A stretch of 64,000 bases of DNA from Rhizobium rosettiformans W3 (GTDB lineage: Bacteria; Pseudomonadota; Alphaproteobacteria; Rhizobiales; Rhizobiaceae). Below, in pieces: positions 18,834-27,563 of the stretch. The notes beneath the pieces are model-generated. The model searched no databases. It worked only from the letters and a program-made list of their open reading frames with translations, and had not been told where the DNA came from. The position numbers were made by a program, and so were the translations under genes. Within the stretch, counting starts at the first letter, position 1. Every line of letters begins with the position of its first letter. The stretch covers positions 186,001-250,000 of the forward strand of contig NZ_STGU01000007.1 in assembly GCF_004912135.1 (NCBI RefSeq). Reading direction: 5' to 3'.

Positions 18834-20108
18834 ATGGAGAGCTTCGGGCCTAATCCCAGCAGCGGACACGACGGCATCGTCGTGCCGCCACCGGTGCAGG
18901 GGGATGGCCGGCTCGCCGACAATATCGTCCACTTTGCCCGGGTGCTGCGGAAGGCCGGTCTCAAGCCCGGGCCCGGTGCCGTCATCGATGCCATCGAGGC
19001 TGTCGACGCGATCGGGATCGGCTCGCGTATTGAGTTCCACGCCGCGCTGTCGGCCATCTTTGTCAAGCGGCATGAAGACCAGCCTGTCTTTGATGAGGCT
19101 TTCTCGATCTTCTGGCGCTCGCGTGATCTCGTCGCCAAGATGATTGCGCTGATGTCACCGGTTGCCGCGATCGGAGAGCGCCAGAAGCCGAAGGCGGGTG
19201 GCGCACGCGTCAGTGATGCGCTGTTTGCCGACCGGAAAAGCGAGCCGAAGCCGCGCGAGGAGCCGGATGTCGAGGTGGATGCCCGGCTCACGGTCTCCGG
19301 CCAGGAAGTGTTTCGCCGGCTCGATTTCGGTCAGATGACGGCCTCAGAACTGAAAGAGGCACGCAACGCCATCGAGCGCCTCGCCATGCCGCTCGATCTC
19401 GTGCAGACGCGCCGCTACCGGTCATCAACCAAGGGCCGCCTCATTGATCCGCGCGCCAGCATGCGCCAGTCGCTGCGCACCGGCGGCGACCTGATGCTGC
19501 CGAAGTTTCGCGAGCGTCGGCAACAGCCGCCACCGCTTGTGATCCTTGCCGATATCTCCGGCTCGATGAGCCAGTATACGCGCATCTTCCTGCATTTCCT
19601 CCATGTGCTGACCGAACGGCGCCGTCGCGTCCATACCTTCCTCTTCGGCACGCGGCTCACCAATGTCACGCGCCAGCTTCGCCATCGCGATCCCGATGAG
19701 GCGATCGCCCAGTGCACCGATGCGGTGGCCGACTGGTCGGGCGGCACCCGCATCGGCGAGACGCTGAGGCTCTTCAACCGTCACTGGGGCCGGCGTGTGC
19801 TGGGGCAGGGTGCCGTGGTGCTGCTGATCACCGACGGGCTGGAGCGCGACGAAGTGGATGTGCTGAGCCGCGAGACAGACCGCCTGCACCGCTCCTGCCG
19901 GCGGCTGGTCTGGCTCAATCCGCTTTTGCGCTTTGCCGGTTTCGAGGCACGGGCGCGCGGCGTGCGGGCCATGCTGCCGCATGTTGACGAACTGAGGTCC
20001 GTGCACAATCTGGAAGCCCTGTCGGATCTGGTGCAATCTTTGTCCGGCGCACCGGATCGGGATTGCGATCCCAGGCGTTACCTCGGTTCTGAAAGGAGCC
20101 TGACATGA
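18834..20108 (+). CDS. VWA-domain protein, CoxE-like
   Basis: 424 aa. The C-terminal half is a von Willebrand A domain whose MIDAS loop reads LADISGSMSQYTR (about residues 237-250), with the later metal-site residues in GGTRIGETL and LLITDGLERDEVD. The N-terminal half is helical and typical of CoxE-type proteins (DNIVHFARVLRKAGLKPGPGAV). Works with the adjacent MoxR ATPase as a chaperone pair. The stop overlaps the XdhC start (ATGA, 20105-20108). Confidence 0.9.
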   Translation: MESFGPNPSSGHDGIVVPPPVQGDGRLADNIVHFARVLRKAGLKPGPGAVIDAIEAVDAIGIGSRIEFHAALSAIFVKRHEDQPVFDEAFSIFWRSRDLVAKMIALMSPVAAIGERQKPKAGGARVSDALFADRKSEPKPREEPDVEVDARLTVSGQEVFRRLDFGQMTASELKEARNAIERLAMPLDLVQTRRYRSSTKGRLIDPRASMRQSLRTGGDLMLPKFRERRQQPPPLVILADISGSMSQYTRIFLHFLHVLTERRRRVHTFLFGTRLTNVTRQLRHRDPDEAIAQCTDAVADWSGGTRIGETLRLFNRHWGRRVLGQGAVVLLITDGLERDEVDVLSRETDRLHRSCRRLVWLNPLLRFAGFEARARGVRAMLPHVDELRSVHNLEALSDLVQSLSGAPDRDCDPRRYLGSERSLT

Positions 20109-20434
20109 CCATGGAGACCACCGCACGCGATCCTCTTGCGATCGCAGAAAGCTGGCATGGCGAAGGCCGAACTGTCGCCATTGCGACCGTCATCGAAACC
20201 TGGGGTTCGGCACCGCGCCCAGTCGGCAGTCACCTCGTCATCGACGGCGAGGGCAATTTCGAGGGCTCGGTTTCCGGTGGCTGCGTCGAAGGTGCCGTGA
20301 TCACCGAAGCGCTCGACGTCATCGACAGCGGCCAATCCAAGATGCTCGAATTCGGTGTCGCGGATGAGACGGCCTGGCGGGTGGGCCTCTCCTGCGGCGG
20401 CCGCATCCGCGTCCATGTGGAGAGGCTCGGCTGA
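20105..20434 (+). CDS. XdhC/CoxI-domain protein (N-terminal type)
   Basis: 109 aa, containing only the XdhC_CoxI domain: VATIVETWGSAPRPVGS-like segment (here AIATVIETWGSAPRPVGSHL) and the conserved GSVSGGCVEGAVI with its cysteine (about residue 61), which in XdhC takes part in handling the molybdenum cofactor. The usual C-terminal Rossmann domain is in the next gene, so XdhC is split into two coupled genes here. The two reading frames overlap by one base at 20434. Confidence 0.9.
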   Translation: MTMETTARDPLAIAESWHGEGRTVAIATVIETWGSAPRPVGSHLVIDGEGNFEGSVSGGCVEGAVITEALDVIDSGQSKMLEFGVADETAWRVGLSCGGRIRVHVERLG

Positions 20435-21150
20435 TGGATGTCGCAACGCTTGTCGCGCTGAATGCCGCCAAACGCGAGCGTCGTGGCGCCGTCTTGGTAA
20501 GCGACCTCGATGCCGGCTCGTCAGAGCTCGTGACAGAAGATCAGGTCGCGTCGCATCCGTTGAGTGGCGAGATCCGCGCACGGCTTCTCTCCGGCAAGTC
20601 GGGCACTGTCGAAATCGACGGGAAGAGCCTCTTTTTCAACGTTCATCTTCCGCCGCCGCGGATCGTCGTGATCGGAGCGGTTCACATCAGCCAGGCGCTG
20701 GCGCCGATGGCGACCCTTGCAGGTTTCGCTGTCACCATCATCGATCCGCGCACGGCCTTTGCCACGCCGGAACGCTTTGCCGGCGTTGATCTCCGCGCGG
20801 ACTGGCCCGATGAGGTCTTCGCCACCCAGCCGCTCGACCGCTACAGCGCGATGGTCGCCGTCACCCATGACCCGAAGATCGACGATCCCGGCCTGACTGC
20901 AGCCCTTAAAGCGGGCTGTTTGTATGTCGGCGCGCTGGGGTCCCGCAAAACCCATGCGAAGCGCGTCGACCGTCTCGCGTCGCTCGGCTTTAACCAGGCC
21001 ATGATAGACCGCATCCGGGCGCCGATCGGCCTCGATATCGGGGCTGCCACGCCGGCGGAAATTGCGGTCGCGATCCTGGCGGAGATCATCGGTGCGCTGC
21101 GCCGCCGGGACCTCGCCCATGCCGGCGATCCGGCCGAGGCCGTGTCTTGA
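20434..21150 (+). CDS. XdhC Rossmann-domain protein (C-terminal type)
   Basis: 238 aa. About residues 1-75 resemble a degenerate XdhC_CoxI region. The rest is the XdhC Rossmann domain: IVVIGAVHISQALAPMATLAGF, then TIIDPRTAFATPERF, and YVGALGSRKTHAKRVDRL near residue 165, the family's best conserved block. Role: insertion or sulfuration of the molybdenum cofactor before transfer to a hydroxylase. Overlaps the downstream gene through the TTGA at 21147-21150. Confidence 0.9.
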   Translation: MDVATLVALNAAKRERRGAVLVSDLDAGSSELVTEDQVASHPLSGEIRARLLSGKSGTVEIDGKSLFFNVHLPPPRIVVIGAVHISQALAPMATLAGFAVTIIDPRTAFATPERFAGVDLRADWPDEVFATQPLDRYSAMVAVTHDPKIDDPGLTAALKAGCLYVGALGSRKTHAKRVDRLASLGFNQAMIDRIRAPIGLDIGAATPAEIAVAILAEIIGALRRRDLAHAGDPAEAVS

Positions 21151-22790
21151 AGTTCGGTCCCGTGCCGACCGGAGAGGCGGAGGGGGCGATCCTCGCCCAT
21201 TCCCAGCCACTCGTCTCAGGCAAGCTGCCGAAAGGCCGGCGGCTAGAGGCTGAAGATATCGCGCGGTTGCTGGACGAAGGCATCGCCAGCGTGATCGCCT
21301 GTCGGCTCGAGCCGGGTGATCTCACCGAGGACGAGGCTGCCGAACGCCTGTCCGCAGCGATCGACGTCAAAGGCATCACTCGCAGCCCGGCCTCGACGGG
21401 GCGCGTGAATTTCTATGCGACCGAGAACGGCCTCTTCCTCGCGGAGAAGGGGCTGGTCGATCGCTTCAACAGTGTCGACCCAGCCATCACGCTCGCCTGT
21501 CTTGCCGACCGCCGCGATGTCCGGACGGGCGATCTGGTGGCGACGATCAAGATCATCCCGCTTGCGGTCGCCGGTTCGAGCGTCGAAGCCGCCGCCGCGA
21601 TCCTTCGCGAAGGCACTGCCTTCCAGGTTGCAGGCTATCAGTCTCGTCAGGTGCATCTCATCGCCACCCAGCTGCCCTCGCTGAAACCCTCGGTCATGGA
21701 CAAGACCGCACGCGTGCTCGAGGCGCGTCTCGCGTCCTCGCAGAGCCGGATCGTGTCGGAAAATCGTGTACCGCACCGGGCTGAGGCGGTGGCCGAGGCC
21801 ATTTCGGCCGCCCTTTCCAAGCCAAAGGCAGAGAAGGGTCAGCCAGCCCTCGTTATCGTCTTCGGCGCGTCCGCCGTTGCCGATGCCGATGACGTCATTC
21901 CCGCCGCCATCCGCCTCGCCGGCGGCGTGGTCGACCATGTCGGTCTGCCCGTCGATCCCGGCAATCTGCTCGTGCTCGGCCGTGTCGGTGATGTCGAGGT
22001 CATCGGCGCGCCTGGCTGTGCCCGCTCACCAAAGGAAAACGGCTTCGACTGGGTGCTGAACCGCATCCTTGCCGGCCATCCGCCGGATCGGGCCGAAATG
22101 ACCGGTTGGGGTGTCGGTGGTTTGCTGATGGAGATCCCGAGCCGCCCGCTGCCGCGACTGACGGCCACTGCCGACTCGGATCCCGCGGCTCTCGGTCTCG
22201 TCGTGCTTGCCGCCGGTCGGGCAAGTCGTATGGGCGAGGGCGGTCACCACAAGCTCCTTGCTGAATTCGAAGGCGAACCGCTCGTTCGGCGTTCGGTGCG
22301 TCAGGCTCTGGAGGCGAAGGTGGGGCCCGTGACCGTCGTCACCGGCCATCGGAACGCCGAGATTGCGGATGCGCTGGCCGGCCTTCCGATCAAACTCGTG
22401 GACAATCCCGACTATGCCTCCGGCATGGCCTCATCGCTGAAAACCGGGCTTGCCGCTACAGAAGACAAAGGGCTGCCTGGCATGATGGTGCTGCTCGCCG
22501 ATATGCCGAATGTTTCTGCTGCCGATATCGCGGCTTTGGCCAGCGCCTACGCAAAGTCCGGTGGCAAGGCAGTCGTGCGCGCCGTCTCCGATGGCCAGCG
22601 CGGCAATCCCGTGATCCTGCCAGCCGCTACCTTCGAGGCTCTGAAGGCGCTGGAAGGAGACATCGGCGCGCGGCCCGTCATCGAAAGCGCCGGGCTTGCC
22701 GTGATCGATGTCGAAATCGGACCCGCCGCGCGTCTTGATGTCGATACGCCTGAGGCTATTCTGTCCGCCGGCGGGATCTTGAAGGGCTAA
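21147..22790 (+). CDS. MoeA/MoaB-like and MobA/MocA-like fusion for molybdenum cofactor
   Basis: 547 aa in two parts. Residues 1-330 resemble a molybdopterin-binding (MoCF) domain (VIVFGASAVADADDVIPAAIR and IGAPGCARSPKENGFDWVL). Residues about 345-547 are a MobA/MocA-type nucleotidyltransferase with LVVLAAGRASRMG, the family's nucleotide loop, and LLADMPNVSAADI. Such fusions probably make the dinucleotide (cytosine) form of the cofactor used by hydroxylases. The start is a TTG overlapping the preceding stop (TTGA), giving the usual N-terminus KFGPVPTGEAEGAILAHS; GTG 21162 is the alternative. Last core gene of the maturation set. Confidence 0.88.
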   Translation: MKFGPVPTGEAEGAILAHSQPLVSGKLPKGRRLEAEDIARLLDEGIASVIACRLEPGDLTEDEAAERLSAAIDVKGITRSPASTGRVNFYATENGLFLAEKGLVDRFNSVDPAITLACLADRRDVRTGDLVATIKIIPLAVAGSSVEAAAAILREGTAFQVAGYQSRQVHLIATQLPSLKPSVMDKTARVLEARLASSQSRIVSENRVPHRAEAVAEAISAALSKPKAEKGQPALVIVFGASAVADADDVIPAAIRLAGGVVDHVGLPVDPGNLLVLGRVGDVEVIGAPGCARSPKENGFDWVLNRILAGHPPDRAEMTGWGVGGLLMEIPSRPLPRLTATADSDPAALGLVVLAAGRASRMGEGGHHKLLAEFEGEPLVRRSVRQALEAKVGPVTVVTGHRNAEIADALAGLPIKLVDNPDYASGMASSLKTGLAATEDKGLPGMMVLLADMPNVSAADIAALASAYAKSGGKAVVRAVSDGQRGNPVILPAATFEALKALEGDIGARPVIESAGLAVIDVEIGPAARLDVDTPEAILSAGGILKG

Positions 22791-22792
22791 CC

Positions 22793-23134
22793 ATGGACAA
22801 TGCGGCGATTGAGGAAATGTTCGAGGCGGTCGGGCCCGTAACGATCCGCCGGATGTTCGGGGGCAAAGGCATTTATGCACGCGGCATCATCTTCGCGCTC
22901 GAACTGCGGGGCGAGTTGATGCTGAAGGGCGACGAGGAGAGTGCGCCCTTGCTCGAAGGGGCTGGAGCCACACGCTGGCGCTATGAGGGCAAGGGAGGCA
23001 AACCCGTCGCCATGCCTTATTGGACCATTCCCGACGAGGCGCTTGATGACCCTGACATCATGGCGAAATGGGCGCGGATTGCGCTCGATGCGGCGATCCG
23101 GGTGACGGAGCGGGAGGCGGCTCAGCGCAAGTAG
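22793..23134 (+). CDS. TfoX/Sxy N-terminal domain protein
   Basis: 113 aa, with the Sxy N-terminal pattern: IEEMFEAVGPVTIRRMFGGKGIYARG, then YWTIPDEALDDPD. In gammaproteobacteria Sxy/TfoX regulates competence; in alphaproteobacteria the stand-alone N-terminal domain has no defined role. Starts two bases after the MoeA/MobA-like gene, so it is probably on the same transcript, though function gives no link. Its 3' end overlaps that of the convergent NUDIX gene by 13 bases. Confidence 0.88.
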   Translation: MDNAAIEEMFEAVGPVTIRRMFGGKGIYARGIIFALELRGELMLKGDEESAPLLEGAGATRWRYEGKGGKPVAMPYWTIPDEALDDPDIMAKWARIALDAAIRVTEREAAQRK

Positions 23135-23529
23135 GGCAGCACGGCCTGGGTGAAGACTGACAGCGGTTGCGGCAAGGCGTCGAGATCAAACCAATCGATC
23201 TCCGACAGCTTGTCAGGCTCGGTCAGCTGCGGCTCGCCCGTCGTGTCGTCTGAGACATACAGCAGCGAAATCCAGTGCTGGCGGTCGGCCTCGATCAGCT
23301 GCTCGGTCATCCCGACATAGCGGATCGCGCTGATCGTCAGGCCCGTTTCTTCCTCGGCCTCGCGGCGCGCGGCAAGTTCTGCCGGCTCCATGTGATCGAC
23401 CTTGCCACCGACGATGTTCCAGTAGCCGGCTTCGGGGGCCTTCATGCGCCTGCACAAAAGCAGTTTGCCATCCCGTAGGATGGCAAGACCAACCCCGAGA
23501 CCGGGGAAATCGAGACCGGGCTGACCCAC
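23122..23529 (-). CDS. NUDIX hydrolase
   Basis: 135 aa. The NUDIX box GGKVDHMEPAELAARREAEEETG (about residues 41-63) matches G-x5-E-x7-R-E-x2-E-E-x-G, so the magnesium site is complete. Hydrolyses a nucleoside diphosphate derivative; the substrate cannot be read from sequence. The start is GTG at 23529, three bases after the helicase stop, so translation is probably coupled to the helicase gene. Confidence 0.9.
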   Translation of the reverse strand: MGQPGLDFPGLGVGLAILRDGKLLLCRRMKAPEAGYWNIVGGKVDHMEPAELAARREAEEETGLTISAIRYVGMTEQLIEADRQHWISLLYVSDDTTGEPQLTEPDKLSEIDWFDLDALPQPLSVFTQAVLPYLR

Positions 23530-23532
23530 AAA

Positions 23533-25047
23533 TCAGGCCTTGGCGGCAACGATCAGCATGAAGGCCGGGATGTCATCGCCGAAGCCAACGGGCGTCGGGC
23601 CATCGTCGTGGTCGTGATGGCGATTGCGGCGGCGATCGCGGTTGTCGTCATTGGCCGGATAGGGATTGTTGCGGTTGTTGCGCGGGTTCTGGTCGCGACG
23701 CTTGTCGGCCTTGCGCTCATTCGCCACCGGTTCCACTTTGACCGCTTCCATCACCTGTTGTTCCTCTGCCGGTTTGACTGGTTCGTTGCGAGCCTCGGTC
23801 GGCTTCACATACTCGCTGCGCGTATCGGATTTATGACCGCCGCGCCGCTCGCGACCCTTGTCGCGACCGCGTTTTCCACGGCTTTCGTCATGGCTCTCTG
23901 CCGGAGCCGGAAGGCCGGAGAGGTCGCCATCGAGCCATTCGATCTTCTGGTCGATCAGCTTTTCGATGGCGTCGAGGAACTTGGTGTCGCTGCGCGTCAC
24001 CAGAGTGAAGGCGGCACCGGAGCGTCCGGCACGGCCGGTGCGCCCGATGCGGTGGACATAGTCTTCGGCGTGGATCGGAACGTCGAAGTTGAAGACATGG
24101 CTGACATCGGGGATGTCGAGGCCACGGGCTGCAACGTCAGAGGCGACCAGCAGCGTGATCGCGTTCGATTTGAAGTTCGCCAGCATGGTCGTGCGCGAAC
24201 GCTGGTCCATGTCGCCATGCAGGGCGCCGACGGAAAAACCGTGACGATCGAGCGAACGGAAGAGGTCGGCGACATCCTTCTTGCGATTGCAGAAGATGAT
24301 CGCGTTCTTGAGATCATCCTGGGCGCGGATCAGGTCGCGCAGGGTGGCGCGCTTCTCGTAATCCTTGTTGTGACAGGCGACGAGACGCTGGGTCACGGTC
24401 TTTGCCGTCGAGGACGGAGGCGCGACTTCGATGCGCTCGGGGTTCTGCAGGAACTGGTCGGCCAGCTTCTGGATTTCCGGCGGCATAGTCGCCGAGAAGA
24501 ACAAGGTCTGGCGGGTAAACGGGATCATCTTGGCGATGCGCTCGATGTCCGGAATGAAGCCCATGTCGAGCATGCGGTCGGCTTCGTCGATGACGAAGAT
24601 CTCGACCCCCGTCATCAGAAGCTTGCCGCGCTCGCAATGGTCGAGCAGGCGGCCGGGCGTGCAGATGAGAACGTCGGCGCCACGCTCCAGCTTGCGGTCC
24701 TGCTCTTCGAAGGAAACGCCGCCGATCAGCAGGGCCACGTTGAGCTTGTGATTCTTGCCGTATTTCTCGAAGTTCTCGGCAACCTGGGCCGCGAGTTCGC
24801 GGGTCGGCTCGAGAATCAGCGTGCGCGGCATGCGGGCGCGGGCGCGGCCCTTTTCGAGCAGCGTCAACATCGGGAGAACGAAAGATGCGGTCTTGCCGGT
24901 GCCAGTCTGCGCGATGCCGAGAATATCCCGCCGCTGCAGGGCCGGCGGAATTGCGCCTGCCTGGATCGGTGTTGGAATGGTGTAGCCGGCATCGGTGACG
25001 GCAGAAAGGACTTTTTGGCTCAGGCCAAGGTCAGCAAAAGTGGTCAA
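23533..25047 (-). CDS. DEAD-box ATP-dependent RNA helicase, RhlE-like
   Basis: 504 aa. Motifs in order: Q motif (PTPIQAGAIPPAL), motif I AQTGTGKT at 46-53, PTRELAAQ, TPGRLLDH, DEAD near 151, SAT, and motif VI HRIGRTGRAGR near 350. After about residue 400 the protein becomes a charged, low-complexity tail rich in Arg, Asp, Asn and His, as in RhlE-type helicases where it binds RNA. Expected roles are ribosome assembly and mRNA decay, often in the cold. The long AT-richer leader at 25048-25272 is compatible with regulated expression. Confidence 0.93.
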   Translation of the reverse strand: MTTFADLGLSQKVLSAVTDAGYTIPTPIQAGAIPPALQRRDILGIAQTGTGKTASFVLPMLTLLEKGRARARMPRTLILEPTRELAAQVAENFEKYGKNHKLNVALLIGGVSFEEQDRKLERGADVLICTPGRLLDHCERGKLLMTGVEIFVIDEADRMLDMGFIPDIERIAKMIPFTRQTLFFSATMPPEIQKLADQFLQNPERIEVAPPSSTAKTVTQRLVACHNKDYEKRATLRDLIRAQDDLKNAIIFCNRKKDVADLFRSLDRHGFSVGALHGDMDQRSRTTMLANFKSNAITLLVASDVAARGLDIPDVSHVFNFDVPIHAEDYVHRIGRTGRAGRSGAAFTLVTRSDTKFLDAIEKLIDQKIEWLDGDLSGLPAPAESHDESRGKRGRDKGRERRGGHKSDTRSEYVKPTEARNEPVKPAEEQQVMEAVKVEPVANERKADKRRDQNPRNNRNNPYPANDDNRDRRRNRHHDHDDGPTPVGFGDDIPAFMLIVAAKA

Positions 25048-25272
25048 AGGGAAGTAGTTTCCGTTCCTGTTCTCGCGAACATCGCTCTATAGCCCGGCGT
25101 ATCGGGCTCCAATGGTTGCGGCGAATAGAAGGAAACTGCCGGAAAGTCAAGGAAACCGCCGGATTTACCCCTACAAAGGCTTAATGATCACGATTAATTG
25201 GGTTGCACCGTCCAGACTGTCTGTGAGCCGGCGCTCGGCCTTTGATATTTGCTAGGCGAATCGCGCTGTTCG
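25048..25272. other. 225-base region upstream of the helicase
   Basis: Holds the helicase promoter and leader. It contains a symmetric element, TTAAT-N7-ATTAA, at 25181-25197. I see no gene and no clear terminator for the M23 peptidase gene that ends at 25273. Confidence 0.35.
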
Positions 25273-26595
25273 TCAATTGATCAGCGGCGTCAGCTTCATT
25301 CCGGCATTCAGGAAACGCATCGGGTCCACGGGTGCTCCGTTGCGGCGAACTTCGTAGTGCAGATGCGGTCCCGTCGAGCGGCCCGTCGATCCGGACAGGC
25401 CGAGGATCTGACCCGGTTCGACCGTGTCGCCTTCACTTACCAGAATGCGGGACATGTGGCCGTAGCGTGTCGATAGCCCAAAGCCGTGGTCGATCTCCAC
25501 CATGTTGCCATAGCCGCCGGAAAAGCCGGCGGTGACGACCTTGCCGGAGCCGGTCGAGCGGATTTCCGTACCCGTCGGCGCGCGAAAATCGATGCCGGCA
25601 TGCATGGCGAGGCCACCAAAGAATGGGTCTGGGCGGTTGCCGAATCGGCTGGTGATGTCGCGGCCGGGAGCCGGATTGGCGAAGGGGAGCCGCTTGGCGG
25701 TGTCGCGAACCGTTTCCAGCCGCGTCAGGGCGGCATCGAGCGCGTTCAGCGAGGCATTGAAGTCCCGGTCGGATTGCGGTGCGAGATATGGACCGCCCAC
25801 GGCGTCGGCCACGGGCAGGGAGGCCTGTTCGTCGACAGGTACGCCCTGGCGCTTGAGGATCGCTGCGATTTCATCGGCCGTCTGCGAGGCGCCGCTTGCC
25901 AGTTCCTCGATCCGCTGCAGCTGTTCGGCCTCGATCTCCTTCAGCGACAGCGTCATGTGGGAAAACAGCCTGTCGGCGCGATCGGCAACATTTTCGCCGG
26001 TCATCGGGACATAGCCGAGGGCCAGCACGGGTTTGCGAGAAGCGTCCGATCCCGGAGCCATCTTCGGCTCGCTCAGCAAGGCCGCGAAGGCCTGCGTGCT
26101 ATTCGGCAAGGCGGCCTGGTCGTTGCTGTCGATCATGGGCTTGTCGGCCGGGACCGGTCCGTCGCTCGGAAGGGAGCCTGTCGTGTCTGCACCCTGCAGC
26201 AGAGCGCCAATGCGGCCATGGCGCGAGGTCAGAGCCATCTGCTGTTCGAGCAGCTTTTCAACCTTGTCCTCGACCACCTGCTGGTCGAGCAGTTGGCGGG
26301 AGGTGACACGATCGACCTGAGCGCGCAGGGCCGCGATCCGGTCTTCATATTCATGCTGCATGCGTGCCTGTCGAGCCATGGTGGCGCCGATCAGATTGTC
26401 ACGCAGGACGAGATAGGTGGTGGCACCCAGATAGCCGATGGCCATGGTGCCGAGAAAACAGACGGTCAGCGTCACCATCCAGGGACGGATCGTCATGTGG
26501 CGGATGCGGTCGCCGCTCGCCAGGATGACGATGTGCTGTTCCTTGCGTTTGCCGAAGACCTGGCCGTTCGAACTCGTCGCCACGCTCACCCCCAT
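25273..26595 (-). CDS. M23-family (LytM) peptidoglycan peptidase, membrane-anchored
   Basis: 440 aa. A short cytoplasmic N-terminus precedes one membrane segment (about 38-62, WMVTLTVCFLGTMAIGYLG), then a long periplasmic coiled-coil region (residues about 80-280) and a C-terminal LytM domain. The zinc site is complete: MHAGIDF (His and Asp) and the final PHLHYEV, with YGHMSRI between. It should cleave peptide cross-links, or activate amidases, during growth or division. Monocistronic. A near-consensus CtrA box lies about 90 bases upstream (26685-26699). Confidence 0.92.
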   Translation of the reverse strand: MGVSVATSSNGQVFGKRKEQHIVILASGDRIRHMTIRPWMVTLTVCFLGTMAIGYLGATTYLVLRDNLIGATMARQARMQHEYEDRIAALRAQVDRVTSRQLLDQQVVEDKVEKLLEQQMALTSRHGRIGALLQGADTTGSLPSDGPVPADKPMIDSNDQAALPNSTQAFAALLSEPKMAPGSDASRKPVLALGYVPMTGENVADRADRLFSHMTLSLKEIEAEQLQRIEELASGASQTADEIAAILKRQGVPVDEQASLPVADAVGGPYLAPQSDRDFNASLNALDAALTRLETVRDTAKRLPFANPAPGRDITSRFGNRPDPFFGGLAMHAGIDFRAPTGTEIRSTGSGKVVTAGFSGGYGNMVEIDHGFGLSTRYGHMSRILVSEGDTVEPGQILGLSGSTGRSTGPHLHYEVRRNGAPVDPMRFLNAGMKLTPLIN

Positions 26596-26684
26596 TTATT
26601 CCGGGCTGAGCGTTGATGTGCGCGTGCCCGATGGCAGCGAGTCGCCTGTCCGCTCCCGCCGCAGGAAGTTACGCATAATTAGGG

Positions 26685-26699
26685 TTAATGAAGCGTTAG
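26685..26699. promoter_or_regulatory. Possible CtrA box upstream of the M23 peptidase gene
   Basis: TTAA-TGAAGCG-TTAG departs from the alphaproteobacterial CtrA consensus TTAA-N7-TTAA by one base. It sits 90 bases before the start of a cell-wall peptidase gene, a class often under CtrA control. Single short match, so uncertain. Confidence 0.3.
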
Positions 26700-26716
26700 G
26701 CGCTTGGAATTGCGTG

Positions 26717-27562
26717 TCAAAACGACGAGTTGTTCTTCGAGGATAGCGACCGGTAAAATGATGGTGTCAGTCCTGCCTCGGCACGGGCAACGTCGTTGAA
26801 GGGCGCCTTCAACTGACCGCGGAAGTTGGCCCGCACCAGATCCTGGAAGGCACGCGCCGGATCCCGTTTTTCGCGGGCGCAGAGGAAACGGAACCATTTG
26901 GCGCCGACCGCCACATGGCCTTTCTCGTCCTCATAGATGACCTTCAGGACATCCGCGCTCTTGATGTCGCCGGTTTCGCGCATCTTCTCCTGAAGCGAAG
27001 GTGTCACGTCGAGCCCGCGGGCTTCGAGGATCAACGGGACAACGGCCAGCCGAGCCGTCAGATCGTTCTTCGTCGAATGCGCGGCCTGCCAGAGACCATC
27101 ATGGGCCGGCATGTCGCCGTAATCGGCGTCGAGCATCCGCAACCGGTCGCGCACCAGCCGGAAATGCTTGGCCTCCTCGTAGGCCACCTTCATCCACCCG
27201 TCGAAGAAGGAGTGAGGCACTGGCTCCGTGGCAAAGCGGGCGACGATGTCGAGGGCGAGGTCGACTGCGTTGAGCTCGATATGCGCGAGCGCATGAAGAA
27301 GCGCGATGCGGCCGGGCAGGGTGTGCAGAGACCGCTTTTCGACCGCCTTGGGCGGCACCAGTTCCGGTTTTGCCGGCCGTCCCGGTCTGTCAGGCAAAGG
27401 CGGGTCGAGCGGCGAGCGCAGCGAAAGCCGTCGCTCCTGCCACCGGAGTGCCGCGGCTTGAGCGAGCGCCGTCTTCTCGTCGAGGTCGGCGCTCAGGATC
27501 GCAAGAGTGGCAGCGCCGCGAAGGGAATGAAAAGCCGTCTCGGGCTGCATCGTCTCAGGCAT
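26717..27562 (-). CDS. DUF455 ferritin-like (MiaE-type) protein
   Basis: 281 aa. Two E-x-x-H metal motifs on successive helices are visible, in YEEAKHFRLV and YEDEKGHVAVG, together with single glutamates in LAHIELNAVDLAL and LILEARGLD. That is the full carboxylate-histidine set of a ferritin-like di-iron site. DUF455 is related to the tRNA hydroxylase MiaE, but substrates are not established. It begins one base after the bcp stop, so the two are cotranscribed, which may point to a link with oxidant chemistry. Confidence 0.85.
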   Translation of the reverse strand: MPETMQPETAFHSLRGAATLAILSADLDEKTALAQAAALRWQERRLSLRSPLDPPLPDRPGRPAKPELVPPKAVEKRSLHTLPGRIALLHALAHIELNAVDLALDIVARFATEPVPHSFFDGWMKVAYEEAKHFRLVRDRLRMLDADYGDMPAHDGLWQAAHSTKNDLTARLAVVPLILEARGLDVTPSLQEKMRETGDIKSADVLKVIYEDEKGHVAVGAKWFRFLCAREKRDPARAFQDLVRANFRGQLKAPFNDVARAEAGLTPSFYRSLSSKNNSSF

Positions 27563-27563
27563 G

